Assembly (NCBI GenBank): GCA_017397645.1
Contig: JAFQIE010000018.1
Coordinates: forward strand, 23,488 to 87,487
Length of the DNA: 64,000 bases
Direction of reading: 5' to 3'
From: Lachnospiraceae bacterium
GTDB lineage: Bacteria; Bacillota; Clostridia; Lachnospirales; Lachnospiraceae
Shown: in pieces, positions 54,377-64,000 of the stretch
How positions within the stretch are numbered: position 1 is the first letter of the stretch
Layout: each line of letters starts with the position of its first letter
Made by a program: the position numbers and the translations under genes
The notes under the pieces: generated by a model
Databases searched by the model: none
Seen by the model: the letters and a program-made list of their open reading frames with translations, nothing else
Told to the model about the DNA's origin: nothing

Positions 54377-55993
54377 ATGAAATTAACTTTAGAAGGATTA
54401 AACACAGACCGTCAGGCATATCTCAATGCGGGATATTCACTTCCCACTTTCGACTACGAACAGATTCGTAAGAATACTTACGAGCGCCCCACCTGGATTC
54501 ACTTCGGTGCCGGCAATATTTTCCGTGCTTTTCAGGCAAATGTAGCGCAGAAGTTACTGAATGAAGGGATTCTTGACACAGGTATCATCGCGGTAGAGGG
54601 TTATGATTATGAAATCATCGAAAAAAGCATCCGTCCTCACGACAATTTGACCATATTGGCTACACTGAAGGCGGACAATACCATTGACAAAACCGTAATT
54701 GCCAGCGTGACGGAATCTTTGATATTAGATAGTTCCAATGAAACTGAATACAGCCGGCTAAAAGAAATTTTTGCAACCCCTTCTCTTCAGATGGCAAGTT
54801 TCACCATCACAGAAAAAGGGTATGCCACTACGGATGCCCACGGCAATTTATTTCCTGCCATTTCAAAAGATATTGCAGCAGGCCCTGATGCACCTGACAG
54901 TTATTTGGGCAAGGTAGTGTCCCTGCTCTATCATCGTTATACAAATGGTGCTTTACCCATCGCCATGGTCAGTATGGATAACTGCTCCCACAACGGAGAC
55001 AAACTAAAAGCTGCCGTTATGACTTTCGCAGAAGGTTGGTTGAAGAACGGATTTGTGGACGCAGGTTTCCTGTCCTATGTGAGAGACTCCGGCAAGGTAT
55101 CTTTCCCCTGGTCCATGATTGACAAAATCACGCCCCGTCCGGATGCTTCCGTGGAGTCCATTCTACGCGAAGACGGCATCGAGGAGTTAGAACCTGTTAT
55201 TACTTCTAAAAACACCTATATTGCGCCTTTTGTCAACGCAGAGGAATGTGAGTATTTGGTGATTGAAGATGATTTTCCCAATGGCAAACCCGCTTTGGAA
55301 AAAGGTGGCATCTACTACACCACTAGGGAAACCGTTGATAAAGTAGAAAAGATGAAAGTATGTACCTGTCTGAATCCTTTGCACACCACCTTGGCTGTGT
55401 ATGGATGCCTGTTGGGTTATGAATTGATTTCAGAGGAAATGAAACACCCTACACTGAAAAAACTGGTGCAGACCATCGGCTATACGGAAGGCTTGCCCGT
55501 GGTAGTAAATCCCGGCATCTTAGACCCTAAAGAATTCATTGATCAGGTCGTAAATGTACGTATACCCAATCCTTTTATGCCGGATACGCCCCAGCGAATT
55601 GCCGTGGACACCTCCCAAAAACTAGCAATTCGCTTTGGTGAAACCATCAAGGCCTACGACAAGCGTGAAGATTTAGATATTCACGACTTGAAGATGATTC
55701 CTCTAGTATTTGCAGGATGGCTTCGTTATCTGATGGCTATTGACGATGCCGGAACTCCCTTTACTCCCAGTTCCGATCCTCTTTTGGAAGAAGCTTCTGC
55801 ATATGTGGCAGATTATCAGTTGGACAAGTCTCCCAAGGATTTATCCAAATTAGACGGACTTCTCTCCAACGAGAAAGTATTCGGCGTAGACTTGGTGGCG
55901 AACGGCATGGCTCCTCTGGTAAAAAAATACTTTACCGAGTTGTCCTGTGGCGTTGGTGCTGTGGCTGATACACTGGAAAAATATGTAAAATAA
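54377..55993 (+). CDS. uxuB: D-mannonate oxidoreductase (fructuronate reductase)
   Basis: A 538-residue polyol dehydrogenase-family protein: WIHFGAGNIFRAFQANVAQ near residue 40 is the Rossmann NAD-binding motif and SPDDxxx-like TPRPDAS near 255 plus KMKVCTCLNPLHTTLAVYG near 325 (KxxxNxxH catalytic set) mark the active site. It reduces fructuronate to mannonate, the step before UxuA. CGGAG precedes the ATG. A clear terminator follows. Family also includes mannitol dehydrogenases and tagaturonate reductase; the uxuA neighbour decides the call. Confidence 0.9.
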   Translation: MKLTLEGLNTDRQAYLNAGYSLPTFDYEQIRKNTYERPTWIHFGAGNIFRAFQANVAQKLLNEGILDTGIIAVEGYDYEIIEKSIRPHDNLTILATLKADNTIDKTVIASVTESLILDSSNETEYSRLKEIFATPSLQMASFTITEKGYATTDAHGNLFPAISKDIAAGPDAPDSYLGKVVSLLYHRYTNGALPIAMVSMDNCSHNGDKLKAAVMTFAEGWLKNGFVDAGFLSYVRDSGKVSFPWSMIDKITPRPDASVESILREDGIEELEPVITSKNTYIAPFVNAEECEYLVIEDDFPNGKPALEKGGIYYTTRETVDKVEKMKVCTCLNPLHTTLAVYGCLLGYELISEEMKHPTLKKLVQTIGYTEGLPVVVNPGILDPKEFIDQVVNVRIPNPFMPDTPQRIAVDTSQKLAIRFGETIKAYDKREDLDIHDLKMIPLVFAGWLRYLMAIDDAGTPFTPSSDPLLEEASAYVADYQLDKSPKDLSKLDGLLSNEKVFGVDLVANGMAPLVKKYFTELSCGVGAVADTLEKYVK

Positions 55994-56003
55994 AGTAGAA
56001 TTT

Positions 56004-56034
56004 AGGCCAAGTTGCATCTCGCAGCTTGGCCTTT
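56004..56034 (+). terminator. Rho-independent terminator after uxuB
   Basis: A 12-bp stem (56004-56015 with 56021-56032, one G-U pair) with a 5-base loop and TTT following, 11 bases after the uxuB stop. Confidence 0.75.
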
Positions 56035-56055
56035 ATCTTGCCTCCCACTATAATA

Positions 56056-56280
56056 TTTAGGCAGTAGCGTGATTTTGGGGAGCACAATGCCTAATTCTTG
56101 ACTTTTCGTTGCCTTTTTAGGCATTGGCGGCATCTATTGACCTTCAATACCTAATTTTCATCATATCATTGCACTTTTTAGGCATTGGCGACACCTTTTG
56201 ACCTTCAACACCTAATTTTCACCCTCTCACCGCCTTTTTTAGGCATTAGCACCACTTTTCGGACCTCTAATACCGAAAGA
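56056..56280. repeat. four tandem copies of a 61-base repeat
   Basis: The word AGGCA recurs at 56059, 56119, 56180 and 56241, spacing 60, 61 and 61. Units 2 and 3 are the most alike, sharing TTTTTAGGCATTGGCG and TTGACCTTCAA(T/C)ACCTAATTTTCA; units 1 and 4 are diverged. Each unit pairs a TTAGGCA with a TGCCTAA or TACCTAA, making an imperfect inverted repeat. No open frame runs through. It fills the 371-base gap between uxuB and the FAD oxidoreductase gene. Confidence 0.8.
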
Positions 56281-56291
56281 AAACAACAAAA

Positions 56292-56331
56292 CAGGCCCCG
56301 CAGCGAACCTGCCGGACCTGAGTCTTTTTTT
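56292..56331 (+). terminator. hairpin with T run, plus strand
   Basis: Arms CAGGCCCCGCAG and CTGCCGGACCTG (10 of 12 pairs, 5-base loop) are followed by AGTCTTTTTTT. A plausible second terminator after the repeat block. Confidence 0.6.
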
Positions 56332-56364
56332 ACAAACATTTCTTTCTGATATCATGCCGAATAA

Positions 56365-57612
56365 CTACAGCACTGCGCCATAAGAAATCAATTTTGCTCT
56401 CACCTGGGCCACATCTACTGTATGTGTATTCCTGCCACTGTTTTTGGCAACCCCCACTGCCACACCAGCCGCTTCCCCCATACATGCACAAATGGGCATA
56501 ATACGGACTGCAGATTGCGCTTCATGCGTAGCAGAAATACAACGGCCTGCCACCAGCAAATTGGTGTATTCCTTGGGCAACAGACAACGATATGGAATCT
56601 GATAGTATTCATTTTCTGAAAAATCCACAATGGTGGTGCCGGTACCTGCAGGATTGTGAATGTCGATATCATAGTTGCCCAATGTAATGGTATCTTCGAA
56701 GGAAACCTTATCAATTAATTCCTGAGCCTGCAAGATATGTACGCCTTTTAGTTTCCGGCTTTCTCTGATACCAACTTCTCCTGCGATGGAGATCAACGTG
56801 GCATTGTCAAAGGCCTTTGAATTTTCTTTCATAAAATTATACATTTCCAATACCTGGCGTCTCAGTTCCATCTCTGCTTTGCTGATATCAAAGATATCCA
56901 GGGGATTGTGGTGCGTGATTCTGGTTGTATTGAAATGTAGAATACCATCTCCCAATTTTGAAAAAATCAACAAATTCTCTCTTGGATTCCTGATTTTTCC
57001 TTCTGCTTGGAACTGCTTATATAATGCCTGCAGTTTCGGACGTTCTGACTCGAAAATCTCAGAATCCACGCCACATACTCTAAAACAAGTAGTCATAGGC
57101 TGGCAAAGCCCATCCTCATCTCTTCCCACCTGAAAATCACAGCCGGAAAGAGCCATCAAATCACCGTCTCCGGTGGCATCTACAAAGAATTCTGCTTCCA
57201 CCTCCATAACACCGGATTTTGAAAGCATTTTGACGCTTTTCACCCGTTCACCTTCCGTAGCCACCTCAAAAACTCTTGTGTGAAATAACACATCCACACC
57301 GGCTTCTGTAATCATATCATCCAGCAAAAACTTATAATGCTCAGGAGAAAACTGCATCCATTCATCCCTACCGGTCATCTGGGTCTGGCGTTTTCTCATC
57401 TCTGTAAACAGTCCCCCGGACAGAGGTTTTAATGTTCCATCCTCATTATACCAATATCTCATATATGGAAATACCAGGCAATTGGACATTGCTCCGCCCA
57501 GGCATCCCTCCTTTTCCACCAGTAATACAGAGAGTCCTTCTCTAGACGCAGCAACTGCAGCTGCCACGCCGGTCAAGCCGCCACCGGCTACAAGCAAATC
57601 ATATTTTTTCAT
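56365..57612 (-). CDS. FAD-dependent oxidoreductase
   Basis: A 415-residue flavoprotein starting MKKYDLLVAGGGLTGVAAAVAASREG; the GxGxxG-type loop binds FAD and a VDATGDGD segment near residue 152 and a C-terminal CISATHEAQSAVRIMP segment match the FAD_oxidored family (PF12831) often found with sugar-use genes. I chose the ATG at 57612, with AAGGAG upstream, over the frame to 57636. Substrate unknown. Divergent from the PocR-type AraC regulator with 256 bases between. Confidence 0.85.
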   Translation of the reverse strand: MKKYDLLVAGGGLTGVAAAVAASREGLSVLLVEKEGCLGGAMSNCLVFPYMRYWYNEDGTLKPLSGGLFTEMRKRQTQMTGRDEWMQFSPEHYKFLLDDMITEAGVDVLFHTRVFEVATEGERVKSVKMLSKSGVMEVEAEFFVDATGDGDLMALSGCDFQVGRDEDGLCQPMTTCFRVCGVDSEIFESERPKLQALYKQFQAEGKIRNPRENLLIFSKLGDGILHFNTTRITHHNPLDIFDISKAEMELRRQVLEMYNFMKENSKAFDNATLISIAGEVGIRESRKLKGVHILQAQELIDKVSFEDTITLGNYDIDIHNPAGTGTTIVDFSENEYYQIPYRCLLPKEYTNLLVAGRCISATHEAQSAVRIMPICACMGEAAGVAVGVAKNSGRNTHTVDVAQVRAKLISYGAVL

Positions 57613-57868
57613 AGTTTTTCTCCTTTTTGGTTCCAATAATAGAAGTTTGTTCTATCACGCATAAATCCACATTAAGTATATTACATTTTCGGTTGTCAAT
57701 CTTGCATTTTAGAGTATATACCTTGTACAGATAATACATATTTTCTGTATTTATTGCCCGTTTTATTGTTTTTTGTTCTATTTGTGTTATAATTTTAGGT
57801 ATATTGTAAGCAATGAATCAACCATTCATACAACAATATACGACATAATTCTACCCCAAGGAGCATCT

Positions 57869-58753
57869 ATGACCTTTTCAAATTACAGTCCACTGATGGA
57901 TTTAATCAATGGACTTTGCTACGGCACAAAATTACATATCGGTGTATTGATGTTGGGTAATTACGGAAATGAGAAGTTAAAAGTGCACGGCGACAATACT
58001 ATGCACAAGGGACATGTGTGTGATGTGCTCAAAAGTTATCCCAACGGCCTGTCCAAATGTATGCGTTGCAGACAAGCCGCCCTTTCTAAAATAATGCGTG
58101 AGAAAAAACCTTTCGCAGGGTTCTGTGTCAATGGTGTTTACGAATACACCCGCCCGCTATTGGAAAATGACGAGATTTTTTGCATTATCTATATCGGGAA
58201 TATTTATCTGCCAAACAATAGACCTAAGAATCTCATTGCAGAACTAGAGAAACATAAGATTCCCTCTCAGGAAATCATCGCAACCATGGAGCCGGATTTC
58301 ACTTATGAAAAATGTATTAAATTAGCTGATATGTTGGAAAGTTACATTCGCATTCTTTTGAAAGAATCGCCTACCTCTACCAATGGAAACGAGTATATCC
58401 CTATTATCGAGAACATCAAAAACTATATTGCCGCTAATTTAGAATACAATATTACGCCCGAACAAATTGCAGAGGCGTTTCATTACAATAAGCAATATGT
58501 AGGGCGTCTGTTTAAACAAAAAACCGGCAAGAGTATCAAGGAGTATATCAATTACCGCAGATTAAAACTAGCCAACAAACTTTTGACAGAAACAAACGAT
58601 ACCGTATTATCCATCTCCATGCGTTTGGGATACAACAACATATCTTACTTTAACCGTATCTATAAACAGTATTACGGCTTAACACCGGGTGAATATCGCC
58701 AACAATTTTACAAATATGGCATTGAAAAAGCGACAGGACAGATTCCTTTCTAA
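57869..58753 (+). CDS. AraC-family regulator with PocR sensory domain
   Basis: A 294-residue protein. Residues 5-150 match the PocR ligand-sensing domain with its conserved Cys residues (CMRCRQAALSKI near 62-73, FCVNGVYEYTRPL near 85). Residues 195-290 are the AraC DNA-binding domain (IAEAFHYNKQYVGRLFKQKTGKSIKEYI and MRLGYNNISYFNRIYKQYYG). ATG at 57869 follows AAGGAG. It probably controls the FAD oxidoreductase gene or the nearby lipoprotein gene in response to a small metabolite. Confidence 0.88.
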   Translation: MTFSNYSPLMDLINGLCYGTKLHIGVLMLGNYGNEKLKVHGDNTMHKGHVCDVLKSYPNGLSKCMRCRQAALSKIMREKKPFAGFCVNGVYEYTRPLLENDEIFCIIYIGNIYLPNNRPKNLIAELEKHKIPSQEIIATMEPDFTYEKCIKLADMLESYIRILLKESPTSTNGNEYIPIIENIKNYIAANLEYNITPEQIAEAFHYNKQYVGRLFKQKTGKSIKEYINYRRLKLANKLLTETNDTVLSISMRLGYNNISYFNRIYKQYYGLTPGEYRQQFYKYGIEKATGQIPF

Positions 58754-58780
58754 TCTCAGAAAAGAAACTGTCCTGTGCTA
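58733..58780. terminator. terminator overlapping the PocR-AraC stop
   Basis: Arms ACAGGACAG and CTGTCCTGT (9 bp) flank inner CTTTC/GAAAAG arms; the first arm lies within the last codons of the AraC gene and GCTATTTT follows. It separates this gene from the convergent lipoprotein gene. Confidence 0.6.
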
Positions 58781-58813
58781 TTTTGCTCAATATTTTGCGT
58801 CTACAACTTCAAA

Positions 58814-60445
58814 CTACAATGCATTAAACGCGTCAATTGCATTCTGCATCATCTCAATCATGGTTTCGATTCCTCTATCCTTCAAGCCTTGGATATAATT
58901 GTCGAACTCAGCATCAATATCAACTTCGCCGGAAACAAATTTTGCTCTCATTTCAGATGCATAGGTGGAAACGTCAGTGCTGATTCTGGAATACTCAGCC
59001 ATATCTTCTTCTGCAACGGAAATGTAAGGGGGCATGTAAACATATCTGTCATTCTCGTTCCAAGCTACAACAGCCGCCTGCTGAATAGGATGGGAAGTGG
59101 TCTGCACAAAGTACTCATACATAGGTCTCCAAGGCCAGAAAGAACCTGCACGACAGTACTGATGCAGCATCTGTCCCATAACATACTGCTCATCCTTGGT
59201 AATTAAATCAGTGTAAACAGGAACACCGTCAACCATCTCATAGGATACACCCTCGGTACCGAAACTCATGAAGAGCTGACCCTCGGGAGTATAACCATAG
59301 TTCAGAACCTTCATAGCCAGTTCCTTATTCTCGCATGCAGTTGTAACAATACCCTGGAATGCGCTAAGCAAAAGTTCGGTAGCACCATAGAATGCTCTCT
59401 CACCGTTAGGGCCAAGCAGGGAAGGAATACCGCGAAGCTCTGCATCAGGATTCACCTCTGCCATTGCAGGGATGTAAGAACCAAGACCGGAGATAACGGA
59501 CTGCTGTACCACACCGGTACGTCCATCATAAAGCATACCATCTACCGCAGTCTGCTCTAAGGTCAGATAGTCAGGATTGATGAGGCCTTCTTCATACATA
59601 GTGTGGAAGAACTTCAACACTTCTTTGTGTTCGGGCTCATAATAACCAAGATGATACTTGCCATCCAAGTCCACATACGCTTGGCTGTTAACCAATCCAT
59701 AGGGCGAGGAGAAGAAACCGTAAGAGAACAAAAGATTCATTCTGTGAGAGGTCAAAGCCATGGGATACTCAGCACCCTTCTCGTTCTTGAATGCACGCAA
59801 CATATCAAGAAATTCTTCGGGAGTGGTGGGATTCTCGATACCCAGTTCATCCATCCAGTCTCCACGAACAATCAAACCATTGGTGGATCTCATTCGATCA
59901 TCTGCAGACCAGTTACCAAAACCAACGATTTCTCCATTGGACATGGTCAGCATTTTTCTAACGGTGTCGTTAGCCTTTACTTCTGCTGCATAGTCAGGTG
60001 CCCATTTCTCCAGTTCATCCCAAGAAAGGGTGGTAATGATTTCATCTTCCAACATACCTTCTCTGCCACCGTTGGTAAGTTCCGGACCCCACATAATAAT
60101 GTCGGGAAGGTCGCCACCAGCCAGCATCAGGTTGAAGGCGTCTTCTGTTTCGAACATTTCAACTTCCAGGTTTACACCCAAGTTCTTTTCGTACTGCTCC
60201 CAGAAAGGAGTGTCAGCGATGTTTGTGCAGTCGCCGGCAATCTTGAAGTTATAAGACATCATAGCAATCTTGATGGTCTCATCTTCAGCGCCGAGAGGAT
60301 ATACTACCTCGCCTGCATCTGCTACGTCAGATTCTACTACAGCATCACTTGCTACAGAAGAATCAACTACTTCTGCCTGACCACATGCGGTTACGGAAAG
60401 AACCATCACTGCAGCAAGCAGCATAGAAATCAGCTTCTTTTTCAT
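58814..60445 (-). CDS. extracellular solute-binding lipoprotein (ABC sugar type)
   Basis: A 543-residue lipoprotein. The signal peptide MKKKLISMLLAAVMVLSVTAC ends in a lipobox with Cys21 as lipid-attachment site. The remaining 520 residues match the large family 1 solute-binding proteins (LipO/YtcQ type) used by CUT1 oligosaccharide ABC importers. GGAGG precedes the ATG at 60445. No LplB/YtcP-type permease or ATPase is present in the window, which is unusual since these genes are normally together. The ligand is probably an oligosaccharide. Confidence 0.9.
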   Translation of the reverse strand: MKKKLISMLLAAVMVLSVTACGQAEVVDSSVASDAVVESDVADAGEVVYPLGAEDETIKIAMMSYNFKIAGDCTNIADTPFWEQYEKNLGVNLEVEMFETEDAFNLMLAGGDLPDIIMWGPELTNGGREGMLEDEIITTLSWDELEKWAPDYAAEVKANDTVRKMLTMSNGEIVGFGNWSADDRMRSTNGLIVRGDWMDELGIENPTTPEEFLDMLRAFKNEKGAEYPMALTSHRMNLLFSYGFFSSPYGLVNSQAYVDLDGKYHLGYYEPEHKEVLKFFHTMYEEGLINPDYLTLEQTAVDGMLYDGRTGVVQQSVISGLGSYIPAMAEVNPDAELRGIPSLLGPNGERAFYGATELLLSAFQGIVTTACENKELAMKVLNYGYTPEGQLFMSFGTEGVSYEMVDGVPVYTDLITKDEQYVMGQMLHQYCRAGSFWPWRPMYEYFVQTTSHPIQQAAVVAWNENDRYVYMPPYISVAEEDMAEYSRISTDVSTYASEMRAKFVSGEVDIDAEFDNYIQGLKDRGIETMIEMMQNAIDAFNAL

Positions 60446-60540
60446 ATTAAGTCCTCCTTTAGTATTTTTTTTCGTCCGCAATTCCCGCGGATTTTGAAGC
60501 TAATACTATTTTACATTATATATTCCTTTCACAATAGAAA

Positions 60541-60577
60541 TAAAAAATAGACATTTTCCGAAGAAAATGTCTATTTT
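60541..60577 (-). terminator. Rho-independent terminator after the galactosidase locus
   Basis: A perfect 15-bp stem (60544-60558 with 60563-60577) with loop CGAA, followed on the minus strand by TTTTTTATTT. It ends the galactosidase transcript. Confidence 0.85.
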
Positions 60578-60587
60578 GTACTATTAT

Positions 60588-60626
60588 TTACAACTTCACC
60601 ACTTTACCTGTAGCAATACTTTCGTA
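60588..60626. repeat. 39-base repeat, copy 1 (right end at 63752-63790)
   Basis: 35 of 39 bases are identical to 63752-63790 in the same orientation. Together the two copies bracket the galactosidase gene. Confidence 0.75.
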
Positions 60627-60775
60627 CACGCGTTCATAGCTTCGATGGTGCGTCTGTGCCATCTTCACAGTTCTCTCGGTGATTTCTTTGAAGAAGCTGT
60701 CAGGCAGGGACCAGTGATGATGGTGGCGGAGAATACAGGTCACCGTCCGGAGGATTTTATTTTCTACAGTATACA

Positions 60776-60776
<1 letters not shown>
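60588..60776 (-). pseudogene. small frame with Gfo/Idh-like C-terminus, probable remnant
   Basis: A 62-residue frame from a GTG that overlaps the galactosidase stop (TAGTG) to 60588. Its last residues YESIATGKVVKL are the same as those encoded at 63752-63790 and resemble the C-terminus of Gfo/Idh/MocA oxidoreductases. The four base differences between the copies are all synonymous. The upstream half of such a gene is missing, so I read this as the tail of a gene cut by the galactosidase. A small real peptide cannot be excluded. Confidence 0.5.
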
Positions 60777-63673
<2,897 letters not shown>

Positions 63674-63751
63674 TCAAAGAAACATCCCCCTAAATAGTTT
63701 ATGTATTTTCATAATCTACTTTAGAAGGATGCTCTTAAAAAGTCAAGTAAA

Positions 63752-63790
63752 TTATAATTTCACTACTTTACCTGTAGCAATACTCTCGTA
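63752..63790 (-). pseudogene. C-terminal fragment matching the 60588 remnant
   Basis: On the minus strand it encodes YESIATGKVVKL and a stop at 63752-63754. The frame is joined upstream to sequence without matching coding, so the rest of the gene is lost. Same 39-base block as 60588-60626, with four synonymous changes. Confidence 0.55.
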
Positions 63791-63897
63791 TAGAAAAAGC
63801 CGCTATTGCTAGCGGCTTTGACTCTAAATATTTTGCCCGGGTGGTAAAGCAATACTACGGCTGTACGCCCAGGGATTGGAAGGATTACGGGTGGTAA
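63787..63897 (+). pseudogene. C-terminal remnant of an AraC-family regulator
   Basis: On the plus strand a frame reads IEKAAIASGFDSKYFARVV, then KQYYGCTPRDWKDYGW and a TAA at 63895. This is the second HTH of an AraC protein (GF.DSKYFARVVKQYYG.TP). The first 90 percent of the gene is absent and no start codon precedes it. It overlaps the junction with the minus-strand fragment at 63752-63790, so a deletion fused two broken genes. Confidence 0.7.
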
Positions 63898-64000
63898 TCA
63901 TGGTATCTCTTTGATACTACCACTCTCTTTATTAAACTGTTCCTCAAATGCCGGGAAATTTAAAAATATATTTATTTTCTTAAACGGCTCTTTCGATTTG
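63898..64000 (-). CDS. C-terminal part of an unidentified gene, cut by window edge
   Basis: The minus strand is open from the right edge to a TGA at 63898-63900, giving KSKEPFKKINIFLNFPAFEE and further to GSIKEIP. Its 33 or more residues have the composition of a real protein and it is convergent, back to back, with the AraC remnant stop. Too short to name. Confidence 0.4.
   Translation of the reverse strand, partial: KSKEPFKKINIFLNFPAFEEQFNKESGSIKEIP

Noticed and set aside
56056-56280. CRISPR array
   Set aside because: The repeated block is a continuous 61-base tandem unit without constant-repeat/unique-spacer structure, and no cas genes are near.

Overview
The window looks like a chromosomal segment of an anaerobic Firmicute, most likely a Lachnospiraceae member of gut or rumen type. 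This rests on the gene content and order: the block aspS-hisS-hemZ-MBL-rel-apt, a TIGR04086 membrane protein, a DUF5716/DUF5717 pair, Gram-positive ribosome binding sites (AGGAGG type) and moderately AT-rich DNA. Genus cannot be fixed from the sequence alone. No rRNA, tRNA, CRISPR array, intact insertion sequence or complete prophage was seen. Most genes lie on the minus strand.

Layout. 1-3200: the N-terminal part of a CpsB/YwqE-type PHP phosphatase, a small membrane protein and a TRAP DctM-type permease (minus), with a LysR regulator divergent from them over shared promoters. 3355-17669: a surface-polysaccharide (capsule/EPS) operon read right to left from a promoter near 17712-17740. It encodes six glycosyltransferase-like steps or fewer certain ones (DUF1972 type, GT4, two GT2, GT32-like), two adjacent ATP-grasp ligases, a hexapeptide acetyltransferase, a polysaccharide pyruvyl transferase, a Wzy/ligase-type polymerase, a flippase, a DegT aminotransferase, and an alpha/beta hydrolase at the end. 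The initiating phosphosugar transferase and chain-length genes are not in the window. 18116-20632: a compact four-gene module made of an MqsA-zinc-finger/HTH/Panacea protein, two small related helical proteins and a DUF3800 protein. A perfect palindrome sits on its promoter, and a repeated structured element brackets the first three genes; this is the best candidate for an uncharacterised toxin-antitoxin or defence system.

20989-42489: mostly housekeeping genes. They include TIGR04086, a Na/Pi cotransporter, an amidase, a heterodimeric ABC exporter, an Sfp-type phosphopantetheinyl transferase, aspS, hisS, two polytopic membrane proteins (one GtrII-like), hemZ, an MBL-fold hydrolase, rel, apt, a SEC-C protein, and a LysR gene divergent from a PlsC-like acyltransferase. 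42524-49705: a PurF paralogue that lacks the catalytic N-terminal cysteine, then a three-gene operon of a large DUF5717 protein, an actin/Hsp70-like DUF5716 protein and a helical-repeat protein, a second undescribed system worth attention. 49875-51107: a SpoIID-like protein with a peptidoglycan-binding domain.

51140-64000: a carbohydrate-use region. It has a PfkB sugar kinase, an AraC regulator divergent from uxuA-uxuB (hexuronate catabolism), a four-copy 61-bp tandem repeat, an FAD oxidoreductase divergent from a PocR-type AraC regulator, an orphan solute-binding lipoprotein and a GH2 beta-galactosidase. The galactosidase gene is bracketed by two remnants that encode the same 12-residue C-terminus with only synonymous differences, and beyond it lies the tail of a broken AraC gene. 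The right edge cuts an unidentified minus-strand gene.
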